Shown here: in pieces, positions 1 through 8,128 of the stretch
Numbering within the stretch: position 1 is the first letter of the stretch
Layout: the number at the start of each line of letters is the position of its first letter
Origin: Bacteroidota bacterium
GTDB lineage: Bacteria > Bacteroidota > Bacteroidia > Cytophagales > Cyclobacteriaceae
Length of the DNA: 13,435 nucleotides
Reading direction: 5' to 3'
Assembly (NCBI GenBank): GCA_023431285.1
Contig: JAEYXN010000114.1
Location: 1-13,435 of the forward strand
Notes under the pieces: model-generated
Told to the model about the DNA's origin: nothing
What the model saw: only the letters and a program-made list of their open reading frames with translations
The model's database searches: none
Translations under genes and position numbers: made by a program

Positions 1-1734
1 GGAATGAACGAGTCTCTCGCGGATGCATACGAGATCACCAGAGATAAGAAATACCTCTCAGCAGCAAAAAGATTCTCTCACCATGCTCTGCTCGATCCTT
101 TGTCAGACCATGTCGATAACCTTGACAACAAACACGCTAATACGCAAGTACCGAAAGCTCTGGGGTTTCAACGGATCGCTGAGCTGACCGGTGATAAGAA
201 GTATGAAAACGCAGGACATTTCTTCTGGAATACCGTAACCACCAACCGTTCCCTTGCCTTCGGTGGAAATAGCAGAAGAGAATTCTTTCCTGCTATCTCA
301 GCCTGCGGTGATTTCGTGAATGAAGTCGAAGGCCCCGAAACATGCAACTCTTACAATATGCTTAAGCTCACGGAGAATCTTTTCCGTATGAGTCCGACTG
401 CCGGTTATGTGGATTATTACGAAAGGACTCTGTTCAATCACATTCTTTCCACCCAGCATCCGCAACAGGGAGGCTATGTGTATTTCACTCCGGCACGTCC
501 CAGACACTACCGTGTTTACTCAACTCCAAACCAGGGAATGTGGTGCTGCGTGGGTAGCGGCATGGAAAATCATAGCAAGTATAATCAGTTCATCTATGCA
601 CACCGAAGTGATTCTCTCTACGTCAACCTTTTCATCCCGTCGGAACTGAAATGGACAGACAAGAAGGTCCGCCTCAACCAGGAAACAGAATTTCCTTTCA
701 AGGAAGATGTAACCATTAAAATAAGTGAAGCAGGTTCGCCATTTACGCTGATGATCCGTCATCCCTTCTGGGTAACGAAAGGAGCATTGAAGATTGCCAT
801 CAATGGTCAAGAGTTCTCTCATTCATCATCACCCTCATCTTATATCGCCATCAAACGCAAATGGAAGAAGGGTGATGAAATCAGGATCGCATTGCCTATG
901 CAGACCAGGACCGAGCAGTTGCCTAACGTTGCAAACTATGTGGCGTTGCTTCATGGACCAATATTACTTGCTGCGAGAACCGGTAACGAAGATCTCAAAG
1001 GATTGATGGCAAACGATGGACGCTGGGCCCACATCGCGAGTGGCACCCGACTTCCTGTCGACAAAGCGCCCATCATCATTGAAGACAATCTTCAGGATAT
1101 GGTGAAGAAACTGAAACCTGTTCAGGGAAAGCCTCTGACTTTTGCTATTAATGATGTTAGAATGGAAAATCCAGCGGCAACAGTACTGGAACCATTCTTT
1201 AAAATTCATGACTCAAGATATATGATGTACTGGATGGCATTGAGCCAAAGCAAGTATCAGACGTACCTTGACTCATTGAGTAAGGTAGAGGAGAAGAAGC
1301 TGGCCATTCAAAACCGCACTATTGATTACGTGGCTCCGGGTGAACAACAACCGGAAGTCGATCACTCCATGCAGCACGCAAACTCACGCTCAGGGTCGCT
1401 GCACGATGAATTTTATCGGGATGCAAACGGCGACGGGTATTTCAGCTACGCTCTCTCTACCGAAGGAAAGACCGGACTAAGTCTGATGGTCCGGTATTGG
1501 GGAGCAGAATGGGGCAACAGAAAATTTGAGATCTATATTGATGATCAAAGGCTCGTAGTGGAAGATAACACTGGAAGATGGAACCAGTCAAGATTCTTCG
1601 ATGTAACTTATCCAATCCCGGTTGAAATGCTTCGTGGACGAAAGAACATCCGGGTGAAGTTTCAGTCGCTTCCACAAAACACTGCCGGTGGAGTTTATTA
1701 CATCCGCCTATTGGAAAACGAAAAAACTAAATAG
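1..1734 (+). CDS. GH127 family beta-L-arabinofuranosidase-type glycosidase, 5' end outside window
   Basis: Retaining glycosidase predicted to release terminal beta-L-arabinofuranose, a metal-cysteine enzyme in the characterised family member HypBA1. Residues are numbered from the Met codon at position 4. The frame is open through base 1 and reads GMNESLADAYEIT, the middle of the usual HGGMNE region, so the true start lies upstream. GPETCNSYNMLKLTENLF (residues 110-127) carries the Glu112/Cys114 zinc ligands, and GMWCCVGSGMENHSKY (178-193) carries Cys181, the likely nucleophile, and Cys182. Glu93 in GGNSRREFF is the probable acid/base. After the (alpha/alpha)6 barrel come beta domains: about 340-425 resembles DUF4986 (PFFKIHDSRYMMYWMAL) and about 445-570 resembles DUF6805 (DGYFSYAL, VRYWG). 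This C-terminal layout is common in Bacteroidota GH127 proteins. The next gene starts 53 bp downstream on the same strand and is also an arabinosidase, which supports an operon. Family assignment is secure; exact linkage specificity is inferred. Confidence 0.94.
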   Translation, partial: GMNESLADAYEITRDKKYLSAAKRFSHHALLDPLSDHVDNLDNKHANTQVPKALGFQRIAELTGDKKYENAGHFFWNTVTTNRSLAFGGNSRREFFPAISACGDFVNEVEGPETCNSYNMLKLTENLFRMSPTAGYVDYYERTLFNHILSTQHPQQGGYVYFTPARPRHYRVYSTPNQGMWCCVGSGMENHSKYNQFIYAHRSDSLYVNLFIPSELKWTDKKVRLNQETEFPFKEDVTIKISEAGSPFTLMIRHPFWVTKGALKIAINGQEFSHSSSPSSYIAIKRKWKKGDEIRIALPMQTRTEQLPNVANYVALLHGPILLAARTGNEDLKGLMANDGRWAHIASGTRLPVDKAPIIIEDNLQDMVKKLKPVQGKPLTFAINDVRMENPAATVLEPFFKIHDSRYMMYWMALSQSKYQTYLDSLSKVEEKKLAIQNRTIDYVAPGEQQPEVDHSMQHANSRSGSLHDEFYRDANGDGYFSYALSTEGKTGLSLMVRYWGAEWGNRKFEIYIDDQRLVVEDNTGRWNQSRFFDVTYPIPVEMLRGRKNIRVKFQSLPQNTAGGVYYIRLLENEKTK

Positions 1735-1787
1735 AACCTTGAATACCTCGTCAGAAACATCTGACTTCATTTCAGCCACCAAAGACA

Positions 1788-3779
1788 ATGAGAAACAAAG
1801 GACAACTCATCCGGCATACGATAGCATTATCCGTTGGAATACTTATAACATCATTTGCTACGACAGTGCTCGCGCAAAAAGTAGCGACGCAGGGAAAAGA
1901 AATAAGTCCGCTTTTATTCGGAGTCTTCTTTGAAGACATCAATTACGCGGCGGACGGAGGTCTATACGCAGAGTTAGTTCAGAACCGCTCGTTTGAATAC
2001 AGTCCTACAAGCAACAAAGAGTGGAATGCTTTATCCTACTGGGAATATTATACGCCTGGATTCTCCTATGGGTCACTCGACGTACAGACCAATTCACCTG
2101 TCCATCCGAACAATCCACATTACGCAGTGCTGAACATTGAGCATGTCGGCAAGGAAGAAAAATACACAGGTCCTTCCGGCGTGGGCATTAAGAATCATGG
2201 CTTTGACGGGATAATTATCCGCAATGGCGAGACCTATGACTTTTCATTGTTCAGCAGACTCTTGTCGGATCAAGCCATTGACCTTAGCATCACCCTGGAA
2301 ACACCAAAAGGAAAAGTACTTGCCGCCGGAAAAATTTCCGTATCGTCGCCAGACTGGAAAAAGTACTCTGCCACGCTGACTGCCACTGAAAGCACAGACA
2401 GCGCAACGGTCACCATACTCGCAGCCACAAAAGGAAAGCTCTGTCTTGATGTCGTTTCTCTCTTCCCTAAGAAGACATTCAAAAATCGTAGTAACGGATT
2501 ACGGCCCGATCTTGCGCAGACTGTTGCCGACCTGAAACCACGATTCATCCGCTTCCCGGGAGGATGCCTGGTGCACGGCGACGGACTCGGTAACATGTAT
2601 CGTTGGAAAAACACTATTGGTCCATTGGAGGAACGCATTGAGCAAAAAAACCTCTGGGGCTATCATCAGACTCTTGGACTCGGCTACTATGAATACTTTC
2701 AATTCTGTGAAGACGTCGGTGCAAAGCCATTGCCGGTCTTGCCTGCCGCCGTAAGCTGTCAGAACTCAGGAGGAACGTGGCGCATCGGTGGAACAGGTCA
2801 GAGAGCGCTACCGCTGGACGAACTGGATGAATACATTCAGGAGGTGCTTGACCTTATTGAGTGGGCCAATGGTCCGGTGACAACGACCTGGGGAGCGAAA
2901 CGCGCTGCAGCAGGACATCCATCGTCGTTCAATCTCGAATACATCGGAATCGGAAATGAAGATAAGATCACACCAGAGTTTGAAGAGAGGTTCAAACTCA
3001 TCTGCGAGGCAGTGAAAACGAAACATCCTGAGATCAAGCTCATCGGAACGTCGGGACCTTTCTCTGATGGAGAGGATTTTGAAAAAGGATGGGAGCTCGC
3101 AACAAAAGTAGACGTTCCTGTTGTTGACGAGCACTATTACAAACAACCTGAGTGGTTCATGGCCAACCTGAACAGGTATGACGCTTACGACAGGACCAAA
3201 GCCGCGGTCTACCTTGGAGAATATGCCTCATGGGGAAACAAGTTGAAAAATGCTATCGCAGAAGCCGCGTACATGGTAGGTCTTGAACGCAATGGCGACA
3301 TCGTAAAAATGGCTTCTTATGCTCCATTGTTTGCAAAGAAAGACCGTACGCAATGGAAGACCGACATGATCTTCTTTGACAATAACCGGATCTCGCTCAC
3401 GCCAAATTATCACGTACAGAGAATGTTCTCCGTCAACCAGGGAGACTTGTATTTTGATAATATAGTTGCGCTGAATGCAAGTGACACAACCCTTGCTGCA
3501 TCGTGTGTACAGGACAAACGCACCGGTGATATAATCCTCAAGCTTGTAAATGCGGGAAGCAACAATGCGAAAATGAAGGCAGATCTGACGAGATTCAAAA
3601 ACATAAACGTGAACGCAGAGTTGGAGAGACTCACGGGAAGTCCTGACGATGAAAACACCTTAGACAATCCAGATCATATAAAGTCAATACGCTCTTCCTT
3701 CAAAGCCGCCAGGGTATTTGAATACGTAGCCCCTCCAATGTCGCTTACGGTGATACGAATCAAAACGAAGAAAGGATAG
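1788..3779 (+). CDS. GH51 alpha-L-arabinofuranosidase, secreted
   Basis: Exo-enzyme that hydrolyses alpha-L-arabinofuranosyl side chains of arabinan, arabinoxylan or arabinogalactan. The N-terminus is a Sec signal peptide: basic MRNKGQLIRH, a hydrophobic core, and likely cleavage after VLA (residue 29), so it acts in the periplasm or outside the cell. LFGVFFEDINYAADGGLYAELVQNRSFE (43-70, in part) is the typical opening of secreted GH51 enzymes. Residues about 85-225 look like the inserted carbohydrate-binding (CBM4/9-like) domain. RFIRFPGGC (252-260) starts the catalytic barrel. IGIGNED places the acid/base at Glu391, and YLGEYASW places the nucleophile at Glu478, with DEHYY (447-451) between them. 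The C-terminal beta domain runs to residue 663. No Shine-Dalgarno site is evident, as is usual in this phylum; the start is set by the signal peptide. It follows the GH127 gene at 53 bp and is probably co-transcribed with it. Confidence 0.96.
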   Translation: MRNKGQLIRHTIALSVGILITSFATTVLAQKVATQGKEISPLLFGVFFEDINYAADGGLYAELVQNRSFEYSPTSNKEWNALSYWEYYTPGFSYGSLDVQTNSPVHPNNPHYAVLNIEHVGKEEKYTGPSGVGIKNHGFDGIIIRNGETYDFSLFSRLLSDQAIDLSITLETPKGKVLAAGKISVSSPDWKKYSATLTATESTDSATVTILAATKGKLCLDVVSLFPKKTFKNRSNGLRPDLAQTVADLKPRFIRFPGGCLVHGDGLGNMYRWKNTIGPLEERIEQKNLWGYHQTLGLGYYEYFQFCEDVGAKPLPVLPAAVSCQNSGGTWRIGGTGQRALPLDELDEYIQEVLDLIEWANGPVTTTWGAKRAAAGHPSSFNLEYIGIGNEDKITPEFEERFKLICEAVKTKHPEIKLIGTSGPFSDGEDFEKGWELATKVDVPVVDEHYYKQPEWFMANLNRYDAYDRTKAAVYLGEYASWGNKLKNAIAEAAYMVGLERNGDIVKMASYAPLFAKKDRTQWKTDMIFFDNNRISLTPNYHVQRMFSVNQGDLYFDNIVALNASDTTLAASCVQDKRTGDIILKLVNAGSNNAKMKADLTRFKNINVNAELERLTGSPDDENTLDNPDHIKSIRSSFKAARVFEYVAPPMSLTVIRIKTKKG

Positions 3780-3825
3780 GGTAGGAGAAGCGAAGGAAGT
3801 AGCCACATCACATCCACACAGGAAA

Positions 3826-3858
3826 GTCTTGATCTATGTCAAGATCTTTCTTGTTTCC
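3826..3858 (+). terminator. possible intrinsic terminator after the arabinosidase pair
   Basis: TCTTGA (3827-3832) pairs perfectly with TCAAGA (3839-3844) across a six-base loop, with one extra G-T pair at the base. It is followed by the T-rich run TCTTTCTTGTTT. It lies 47 bp after the GH51 stop codon. The short, AT-rich stem makes it weaker than the other terminators in this window. Confidence 0.45.
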
Positions 3859-3886
3859 CGTCAATATCTTCGAATCGGGTCTATAG

Positions 3887-3894
3887 TATCTTTG
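3887..3894 (+). promoter_or_regulatory. TATCTTTG, Bacteroidota-type -7 box
   Basis: Exact match to the TAnnTTTG -7 consensus of Bacteroidota promoters. It lies between the GH51 terminator and the dioxygenase gene and would place transcription about 50 nt before the GTG at 3952. No convincing -33 TTTG was found at the expected spacing, so the call rests on the -7 element and its position. Confidence 0.35.
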
Positions 3895-3951
3895 TTACAG
3901 AAGCCGGAAGACAAACAGTTTGTCAGCAGTAACCGGTCAGTATTCCAAACC

Positions 3952-4098
3952 GTGAATCGAAACAAGTTTCTAAAGTCGATGGCATTGCTGCCTTTAGCTG
4001 GAGGTATTATGAAGTCAAGTGCATTAAATACAATAACAGAGCCGCTGAAGAGCACTCAAATGATGCCGGTACTTTTTCTGGGACACGGTAGCCTATGA
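3952..4098 (+). pseudogene. 5' part of LigB/YgiD-type dioxygenase, cut off by a frameshift
   Basis: From a GTG at 3952 this frame reads NRNKFLKSMALLPLAGG, then ends MMPVLFLGHGSL and stops at TGA 4096-4098. YgiD-type enzymes have a continuous FLGHGSPMN, and the downstream frame opens exactly with MNAIEENEF. Loss of one C in the CC at 4092-4093 explains the break: AGC-CCT-ATG-AAT would restore S-P-M-N. The His of GHGS is a conserved zinc ligand and is stranded on this fragment. The hydrophobic, lysine-containing N-terminus is like the short leader seen on Bacteroidota homologues and may be an export signal. GTG 3952 is preferred because it gives the expected leader and lies after the promoter-like box; ATG 3979 is an alternative. 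The reading frame extends upstream to 3829, but that part does not look like protein. A sequencing or assembly error is as likely as a real mutation. Confidence 0.75.
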
Positions 4099-4838
4099 AT
4101 GCGATTGAGGAAAATGAATTTGTCAATGGTTTCAGAACCATTGCAAAGGACATTCCGAGACCACAGGCAATCTTATGTGTGTCTGCGCATTGGGAGACCA
4201 GAGGAACTTTTGTAACAGCTACTGCCAACCCTTCAACGATCCACGACTTCGGAGGATTCCCTCAGGCGTTGTTTGATGTTCAGTATCCGGCTCCGGGAAG
4301 CCCCGAGCTGGCAAGACAGACAAAACAAATTATTTCAAAAACACAGGTGCATCTTGATGACAAGTGGGGACTGGATCATGGTGCGTGGAGTGTCATCAGG
4401 CACCTGTATCCTGACGCTGACACTCCTGTCATACAGCTAAGCCTTGATTATGGTCAGCCTGCTCAATATCACTATGAGCTTGCCAAAGAGCTTGCGGCTC
4501 TTCGTAAGAAAGGTGTGCTGATCATCGGGAGCGGGAATATGGTTCATAACCTTGGAATGGTTTCGTGGCAACATCTCGATAAAGTCTTTGCATATGATTG
4601 GGCCCTTGAGGCAAGTGAGAAAATGAAAGACTTCATTCTCAATGATCGCCATCGGGAACTCATTTCATTCAACTCACATGGAAGGGCATACAGCATGGCA
4701 ATTCCTTCGCCCGAACATTATCTTCCTCTGCTGTATACAATGGCGCTGAAAGAAAAGGGCGACAAGGTTAGCCTGTTCAACGACAAACCAGTTGCCGGTG
4801 CGTTGACGATGACATCGGTAAAGATAGAGCAGGCCTGA
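4095..4838 (+). CDS. ygiD: extradiol ring-cleavage dioxygenase, YgiD / 4,5-DOPA dioxygenase-like (main body)
   Basis: LigB-superfamily dioxygenase related to E. coli YgiD and plant DOPA 4,5-dioxygenase, which open the ring of catecholic substrates using a His-bound metal. Seen here: PRPQAILCVSAHWETRG (metal ligand His32), TIHDFGGFPQALFDVQYPAPGSP (part of 48-70, the family signature), DHGAWSV (94-100), GSGNMVHNLG with His151, and PSPEHYLPLLY with His208. The fourth ligand, the His of GHGS, lies upstream in the other frame, so this 247-residue frame alone lacks a metal ligand and is probably inactive. Its ATG overlaps the TGA of the upstream fragment (ATGA), so re-initiation is possible, but the match of both frames to one family points to a single interrupted gene of about 295 codons from GTG 3952. 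Three of four ligands and the rest of the fold are intact, which fits a recent mutation or a sequencing error. The natural substrate is unknown for most bacterial members. Confidence 0.88.
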   Translation: MNAIEENEFVNGFRTIAKDIPRPQAILCVSAHWETRGTFVTATANPSTIHDFGGFPQALFDVQYPAPGSPELARQTKQIISKTQVHLDDKWGLDHGAWSVIRHLYPDADTPVIQLSLDYGQPAQYHYELAKELAALRKKGVLIIGSGNMVHNLGMVSWQHLDKVFAYDWALEASEKMKDFILNDRHRELISFNSHGRAYSMAIPSPEHYLPLLYTMALKEKGDKVSLFNDKPVAGALTMTSVKIEQA

Positions 4839-4930
4839 AATCACAGGCGACCAGGGCGCTGACATTTCCTGAGCACCTGCCAGCGTAAGCATTCTTCAAA
4901 GAGGGAAGAGTATTGCAAGAGCACACACCG

Positions 4931-4964
4931 AGCACTTGATTTGCATCAAGTGCTTTCTTATTTC
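4931..4964 (+). terminator. intrinsic terminator after the dioxygenase gene
   Basis: Perfect 10-bp stem AGCACTTGAT / ATCAAGTGCT (4931-4940 with 4945-4954) around the tetraloop TTGC, followed by TTCTTATTTC. It lies 92 bp after the stop codon and ends just before the promoter box of the next gene. Confidence 0.85.
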
Positions 4965-4993
4965 ACATCAATGCCATAGGAGAGAGTCAGCGG

Positions 4994-5001
4994 TAATTTT
5001 G
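4994..5001 (+). promoter_or_regulatory. TAATTTTG, Bacteroidota-type -7 box
   Basis: Exact TAnnTTTG match 20 bp before the ATG at 5022 and after a strong terminator. No good -33 TTTG is visible at the normal distance. Because the box overlaps the GTG at 5001, transcription would begin downstream of that codon, which argues for translation from ATG 5022. Confidence 0.45.
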
Positions 5002-5021
5002 TGGCATCAACAAAAGAAATC

Positions 5022-5693
5022 ATGGCAACTATAAAGACAATTGCAATTGTGGGGGCGACGGGCAGAATGGGTTCGGGTATAGCGCGCCGTCTTCGCGGGA
5101 AGTACAGGCTGCTCCTCATGGCGCGTGACGTCAAAAAGTTAGTCGACCTTCAGACCGAGCTGGCCAGACCGACAGATCCTGACATCTATGCGCTTAGCTG
5201 CGCAAGAGAAGCTGCGTGGGAGGCTGACATCATCATTATCGCTACGCCGCCAGAGGAAGAATTACAAGTCGCGGAAAAGATCAGGGAAGTGGCGATAGGC
5301 AAAATCGTCGTCAGTATCTCACATCCGGAAATGTCTGCCAGCTCAATGTCACCGGAAGTGCCCAGCGCTGCTGAAGAACTTCAAAGAAGGCTACCGCATT
5401 CGCAAGTGATAAAGACTTTCAGCACTACATTCGCAGACAGCGTAATCGCTGTGAAAGACGGTAAAGTGGTTGACGCATTTGTGGCCGGAAACAATAGTGA
5501 CGCAGTGGACATAGTCTCGGAAGTCGTCACCGACGCAGGACTCTCTCCGGTACCCATTGTCGATCTCACCATGAGCAGGATACTTGAGCGGGTGCAATTA
5601 ACGTTGGTAAGGTTAACATCCTCCAGACCACAGGCTAGCTATTCCCACGGAAGACCAGTCCGTCGTCCCGGCGGTGTTGAAGCGAGGTCATAA
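5022..5693 (+). CDS. NAD(P)-binding oxidoreductase, F420-dependent NADP reductase-like family
   Basis: Soluble dinucleotide-binding protein. TIAIVGATGRMGSGIARRL (residues 6-24) is a Rossmann fold with the G-x-T-G-x-x-G loop typical of the F420_oxidored/NpdG-type family, and ADIIIIATPPEE (68-79) is the second conserved strand. SAAEELQRRLPHSQVIKTFSTTFAD (part of 115-139) matches the family's central 'SAAEELQ...LP...VKxFxTT' block, and VVDAFVAGNNSDA and DAGLSPVPIVDL follow in the normal order. Members with known function transfer hydride between NADP and deazaflavin F420 or other acceptors; many Bacteroidota members are uncharacterised, so the substrate is not assigned. Start chosen at ATG 5022 (223 residues). 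The tail after LERVQLTLVRLT (188-199) is basic, low in hydrophobic residues and unlike the usual family ending, so a late frameshift or a divergent C-terminus is possible. It has its own promoter-like box and faces the convergent T9SS gene. Confidence 0.82.
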   Translation: MATIKTIAIVGATGRMGSGIARRLRGKYRLLLMARDVKKLVDLQTELARPTDPDIYALSCAREAAWEADIIIIATPPEEELQVAEKIREVAIGKIVVSISHPEMSASSMSPEVPSAAEELQRRLPHSQVIKTFSTTFADSVIAVKDGKVVDAFVAGNNSDAVDIVSEVVTDAGLSPVPIVDLTMSRILERVQLTLVRLTSSRPQASYSHGRPVRRPGGVEARS

Positions 5694-5716
5694 GGTCTGA
5701 AAGAAATTGCATCCCT

Positions 5717-5742
5717 AAGTGCAGGGCGCCAGCCCTGCACTT
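5717..5742. terminator. perfect palindrome between convergent genes, possible bidirectional terminator
   Basis: AAGTGCAGGGC (5717-5727) and GCCCTGCACTT (5732-5742) form an uninterrupted 11-bp stem around GCCA. It sits midway between the ends of two converging genes, where a two-way terminator is expected. Neither strand has a proper T tract after the stem, so termination, if any, would be non-canonical, and a repeat-derived hairpin is also possible. Confidence 0.5.
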
Positions 5743-5800
5743 GCGGTGCTCTGCGTCTCTGCCATTCTGCGTTTCCACCGCATCCGGCTTACCACCAGGA

Positions 5801-8128
5801 TCACTCCTTCATAAATTGCTCCCTATAACGTCCACGCTCACTCACCACTTCAATAATATAACGTCCTGGAGTTAACTGATTCAACTCAATTGTGTTCCGT
5901 TCCTTTACAACGGGAAAGCTAAGCGTACGCGTACCCATGTAATCGAAGATGTTCACCGTACCGGGATTCGCCACGTCGATAGTTACTTTATCGGTAACAG
6001 GGTTTGGATAAAACCGGAGTGCTGTTGCAAATGGTAATGAAGTCCCGGTGACTGGCGTGTACGTCAATTTCGTGAGAGGCTTCAGTCCCTTATTGTTAAT
6101 CACAAAAAGCTCAGTGTCATTGTCCGAGAACAAGATCGTATATCGATCTACCTCGAGAGGCATCGCGAACGAGGGATCAGGGGTTCCATCCAACAGCAAC
6201 GCAGACATGGATTGAGGATCTTCTGATGACGTGGCTGTATGCCGTACAAGAAGAATGCGATTGCCAAAAAGGAGCATCTTGATACCCGATGAATGATTAC
6301 CATCGGCATTATCTGCGAACTCTTCCACAAGCGATCCATCACTATTTAACTTGATCAAGTCATACCGATCATCAGAGTTCAGATAACCAGGCTTCAACAC
6401 AAGCATCTGCCCGTTATCGAGGAACAAACCTTTTTCAAAAGCGGAGAAACTGTCCGGATCAAATGATGGAGGTTCAAAAGAACCATCGCGCGAGCCATCA
6501 GGATTAAGGCGTAGCAGTGTCGTCGGACTAGCTGACGTTTCCTCTTCGTACTGCCAATTCGTATAGAGTATCTTTCCTGTATTTTCCTCAATATCAAATT
6601 CGACTGTGTTGGGTCCCACAGGTGTGCCCAGGTCGGCGTCGAAGCTCGTGTCTCGCGATCCATTCGAATTCAGCCTGATCAACTCAAAAGGTCCTGCTAC
6701 AATAATCTTTTGATCAGGAAGCGCCGCGGTTCTTAATATATATGGAATCTCGGTAACGGATGTGTAGGAAAAACCAGGGTCCATAGTCCCGTCGTGTACC
6801 AGCCTGTGTACCTTCGTTCTGGTACTCGCCAACACCTTCGCATTTGGTAAGGCATCCACACTCACGACAGGGTCCAGGATACCAGACTTGAATTTTGCCA
6901 GTATTGTTCCATCCAGGTTAAGCCGGACCACGTTCCTGGTAAAATGATTTCCCACTTTTACAAAATCTCCTCCGAGGAAGATAGATGTCGAGGTGCGATC
7001 CATTGAATAGATCTCACCATGACGCATCAGTCGCCCATAGAAAGCATCGATGCGAATGCCGGCTCCGCTGAACTTAGCAAAACCATATGTCGCAGGTTGA
7101 TAATTCCCGGCAATGACAGCTCCATCAGAAAGAACTGTAGCAATCACGTGAGATTGATTATAGTTAATGACAGCAAAAGAAGGATCAAGCGAACCATCTC
7201 CATTGAGACGCGCGATCTTACGGTTAGTAACAATGGTCAGCTTTCCGTTCTCATAATGGGCGTCCTCAATCGCCAGATTAGAAGGGAAGGGATAAGTGAA
7301 TCCGGTGTCGGGTGAACCGTTTGCATTGAGGCGTATCGGTTTCGATTTCCCGGAATTCGGGGTGTGATGATCTAGGGGAACAATCTTTCCATCAGGTTGT
7401 ATAAACACGCCCTGGACATTCTGTAGCCCGGCAAGCGCCGTGTTTGCATTGAAGCTTCGGTCGAGATGACCGGAAAGTTCATAGCGCGCGATGAAATGCC
7501 TCGTTTGATTCGAGCCATCAAGACCATCACGCACGCTGGTGAAACGCCCTGCAATCACAACGTGCGAACCATCAAATTGAATATCGCTGACATCATTCCC
7601 AGGGCCCACCGCCGACGCAATGCGCTTCACATAATTGTACGCACCGGAGTATTGATCCACGTTTCCATATCGCGCCAGAAAAAAACCGCCCTCACCATCC
7701 GGCTCCACTGCGCGGTATGACGCGTCGCCAGGATTCAAAGTCTTTATGACATTGCCATCAGGATTGAGAACCTCGAGCACCGTCGCCGAAAATTCATTTT
7801 GTTTAATGATGACAACATTCCCACTGGAAAGAACTTCAAGATCAAGAATCTGACTTCCTGCAGGCAGAAAATATGTCGTAAATGAATTATCAAGAAGTCC
7901 ATCCGGATGGATCCTCACAAGGTCCCCGATCTGACGGTCGCCATGAAAGTTGAAGTCGCCATAAACATATAGCTTTCCTTCAGAAGCCTTCCTGATAATC
8001 TTGGTAAACCCCTGCCGGTAAACAGACGGAGCAATGAACCCCTGATTGAGTGCCTGCCCATTCAGAAACTGAGCAATCACCATAAAGCAAATGATGACCA
8101 TAACAAATCTTCCGTTGACGTTTTTCAT
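5801..8128 (-). CDS. secreted delta-60-repeat protein with T9SS type A sorting domain
   Basis: Large extracellular or cell-surface protein of unknown function. Residues 1-24 form a Sec signal peptide (hydrophobic FVMVIICFMVIAQFL, cleavage near NGQA). The body is built of delta-60 (DUF5122-like) repeats predicted to form a beta-propeller-like fold. About ten copies of an R-L-N-x-D-G-S-x-D-x-S-F type motif are visible, for example RLNANGSPDTGF, RLNGDGSLDPSF, RLNSNGSRDTSF and RLNPDGSRDGSF, each usually followed by a stretch like 'DGKIIVAG'. The last 73 residues (703-775), starting ALRFYPNPVTDKVTI and ending LTPGRYIIEVVSERGRYREQFMKE (in part), are a classic type A sorting domain, so the protein should cross the outer membrane by the type IX system and be anchored or released there. 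It is a single-gene unit convergent with the oxidoreductase. No SD or clear promoter box was found upstream of its ATG. Confidence 0.93.
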   Translation of the reverse strand: MKNVNGRFVMVIICFMVIAQFLNGQALNQGFIAPSVYRQGFTKIIRKASEGKLYVYGDFNFHGDRQIGDLVRIHPDGLLDNSFTTYFLPAGSQILDLEVLSSGNVVIIKQNEFSATVLEVLNPDGNVIKTLNPGDASYRAVEPDGEGGFFLARYGNVDQYSGAYNYVKRIASAVGPGNDVSDIQFDGSHVVIAGRFTSVRDGLDGSNQTRHFIARYELSGHLDRSFNANTALAGLQNVQGVFIQPDGKIVPLDHHTPNSGKSKPIRLNANGSPDTGFTYPFPSNLAIEDAHYENGKLTIVTNRKIARLNGDGSLDPSFAVINYNQSHVIATVLSDGAVIAGNYQPATYGFAKFSGAGIRIDAFYGRLMRHGEIYSMDRTSTSIFLGGDFVKVGNHFTRNVVRLNLDGTILAKFKSGILDPVVSVDALPNAKVLASTRTKVHRLVHDGTMDPGFSYTSVTEIPYILRTAALPDQKIIVAGPFELIRLNSNGSRDTSFDADLGTPVGPNTVEFDIEENTGKILYTNWQYEEETSASPTTLLRLNPDGSRDGSFEPPSFDPDSFSAFEKGLFLDNGQMLVLKPGYLNSDDRYDLIKLNSDGSLVEEFADNADGNHSSGIKMLLFGNRILLVRHTATSSEDPQSMSALLLDGTPDPSFAMPLEVDRYTILFSDNDTELFVINNKGLKPLTKLTYTPVTGTSLPFATALRFYPNPVTDKVTIDVANPGTVNIFDYMGTRTLSFPVVKERNTIELNQLTPGRYIIEVVSERGRYREQFMKE

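Noticed and set aside
298..822. Open frames of 69 and 100 codons on the minus strand within the GH127 gene
   Set aside because: Shadows of a strongly supported coding frame with exact family motifs.
3829..3951. Upstream extension of the dioxygenase 5' frame
   Set aside because: It overlaps the terminator hairpin and the TATCTTTG box and does not look like a leader. The family-like leader starts at GTG 3952.
4081..4098. Programmed -1 ribosomal frameshift in the dioxygenase gene
   Set aside because: The codons at the junction (GGT AGC CTA) do not form an X-XXY-YYZ slippery site and there is no clear downstream stimulatory stem. A simple one-base loss explains the data.
5001..5021. GTG start that would add seven residues to the oxidoreductase
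   Set aside because: The GTG overlaps the TAATTTTG promoter box, so it would not be within the mRNA. ATG 5022 gives the usual short N-terminus before the Rossmann strand.
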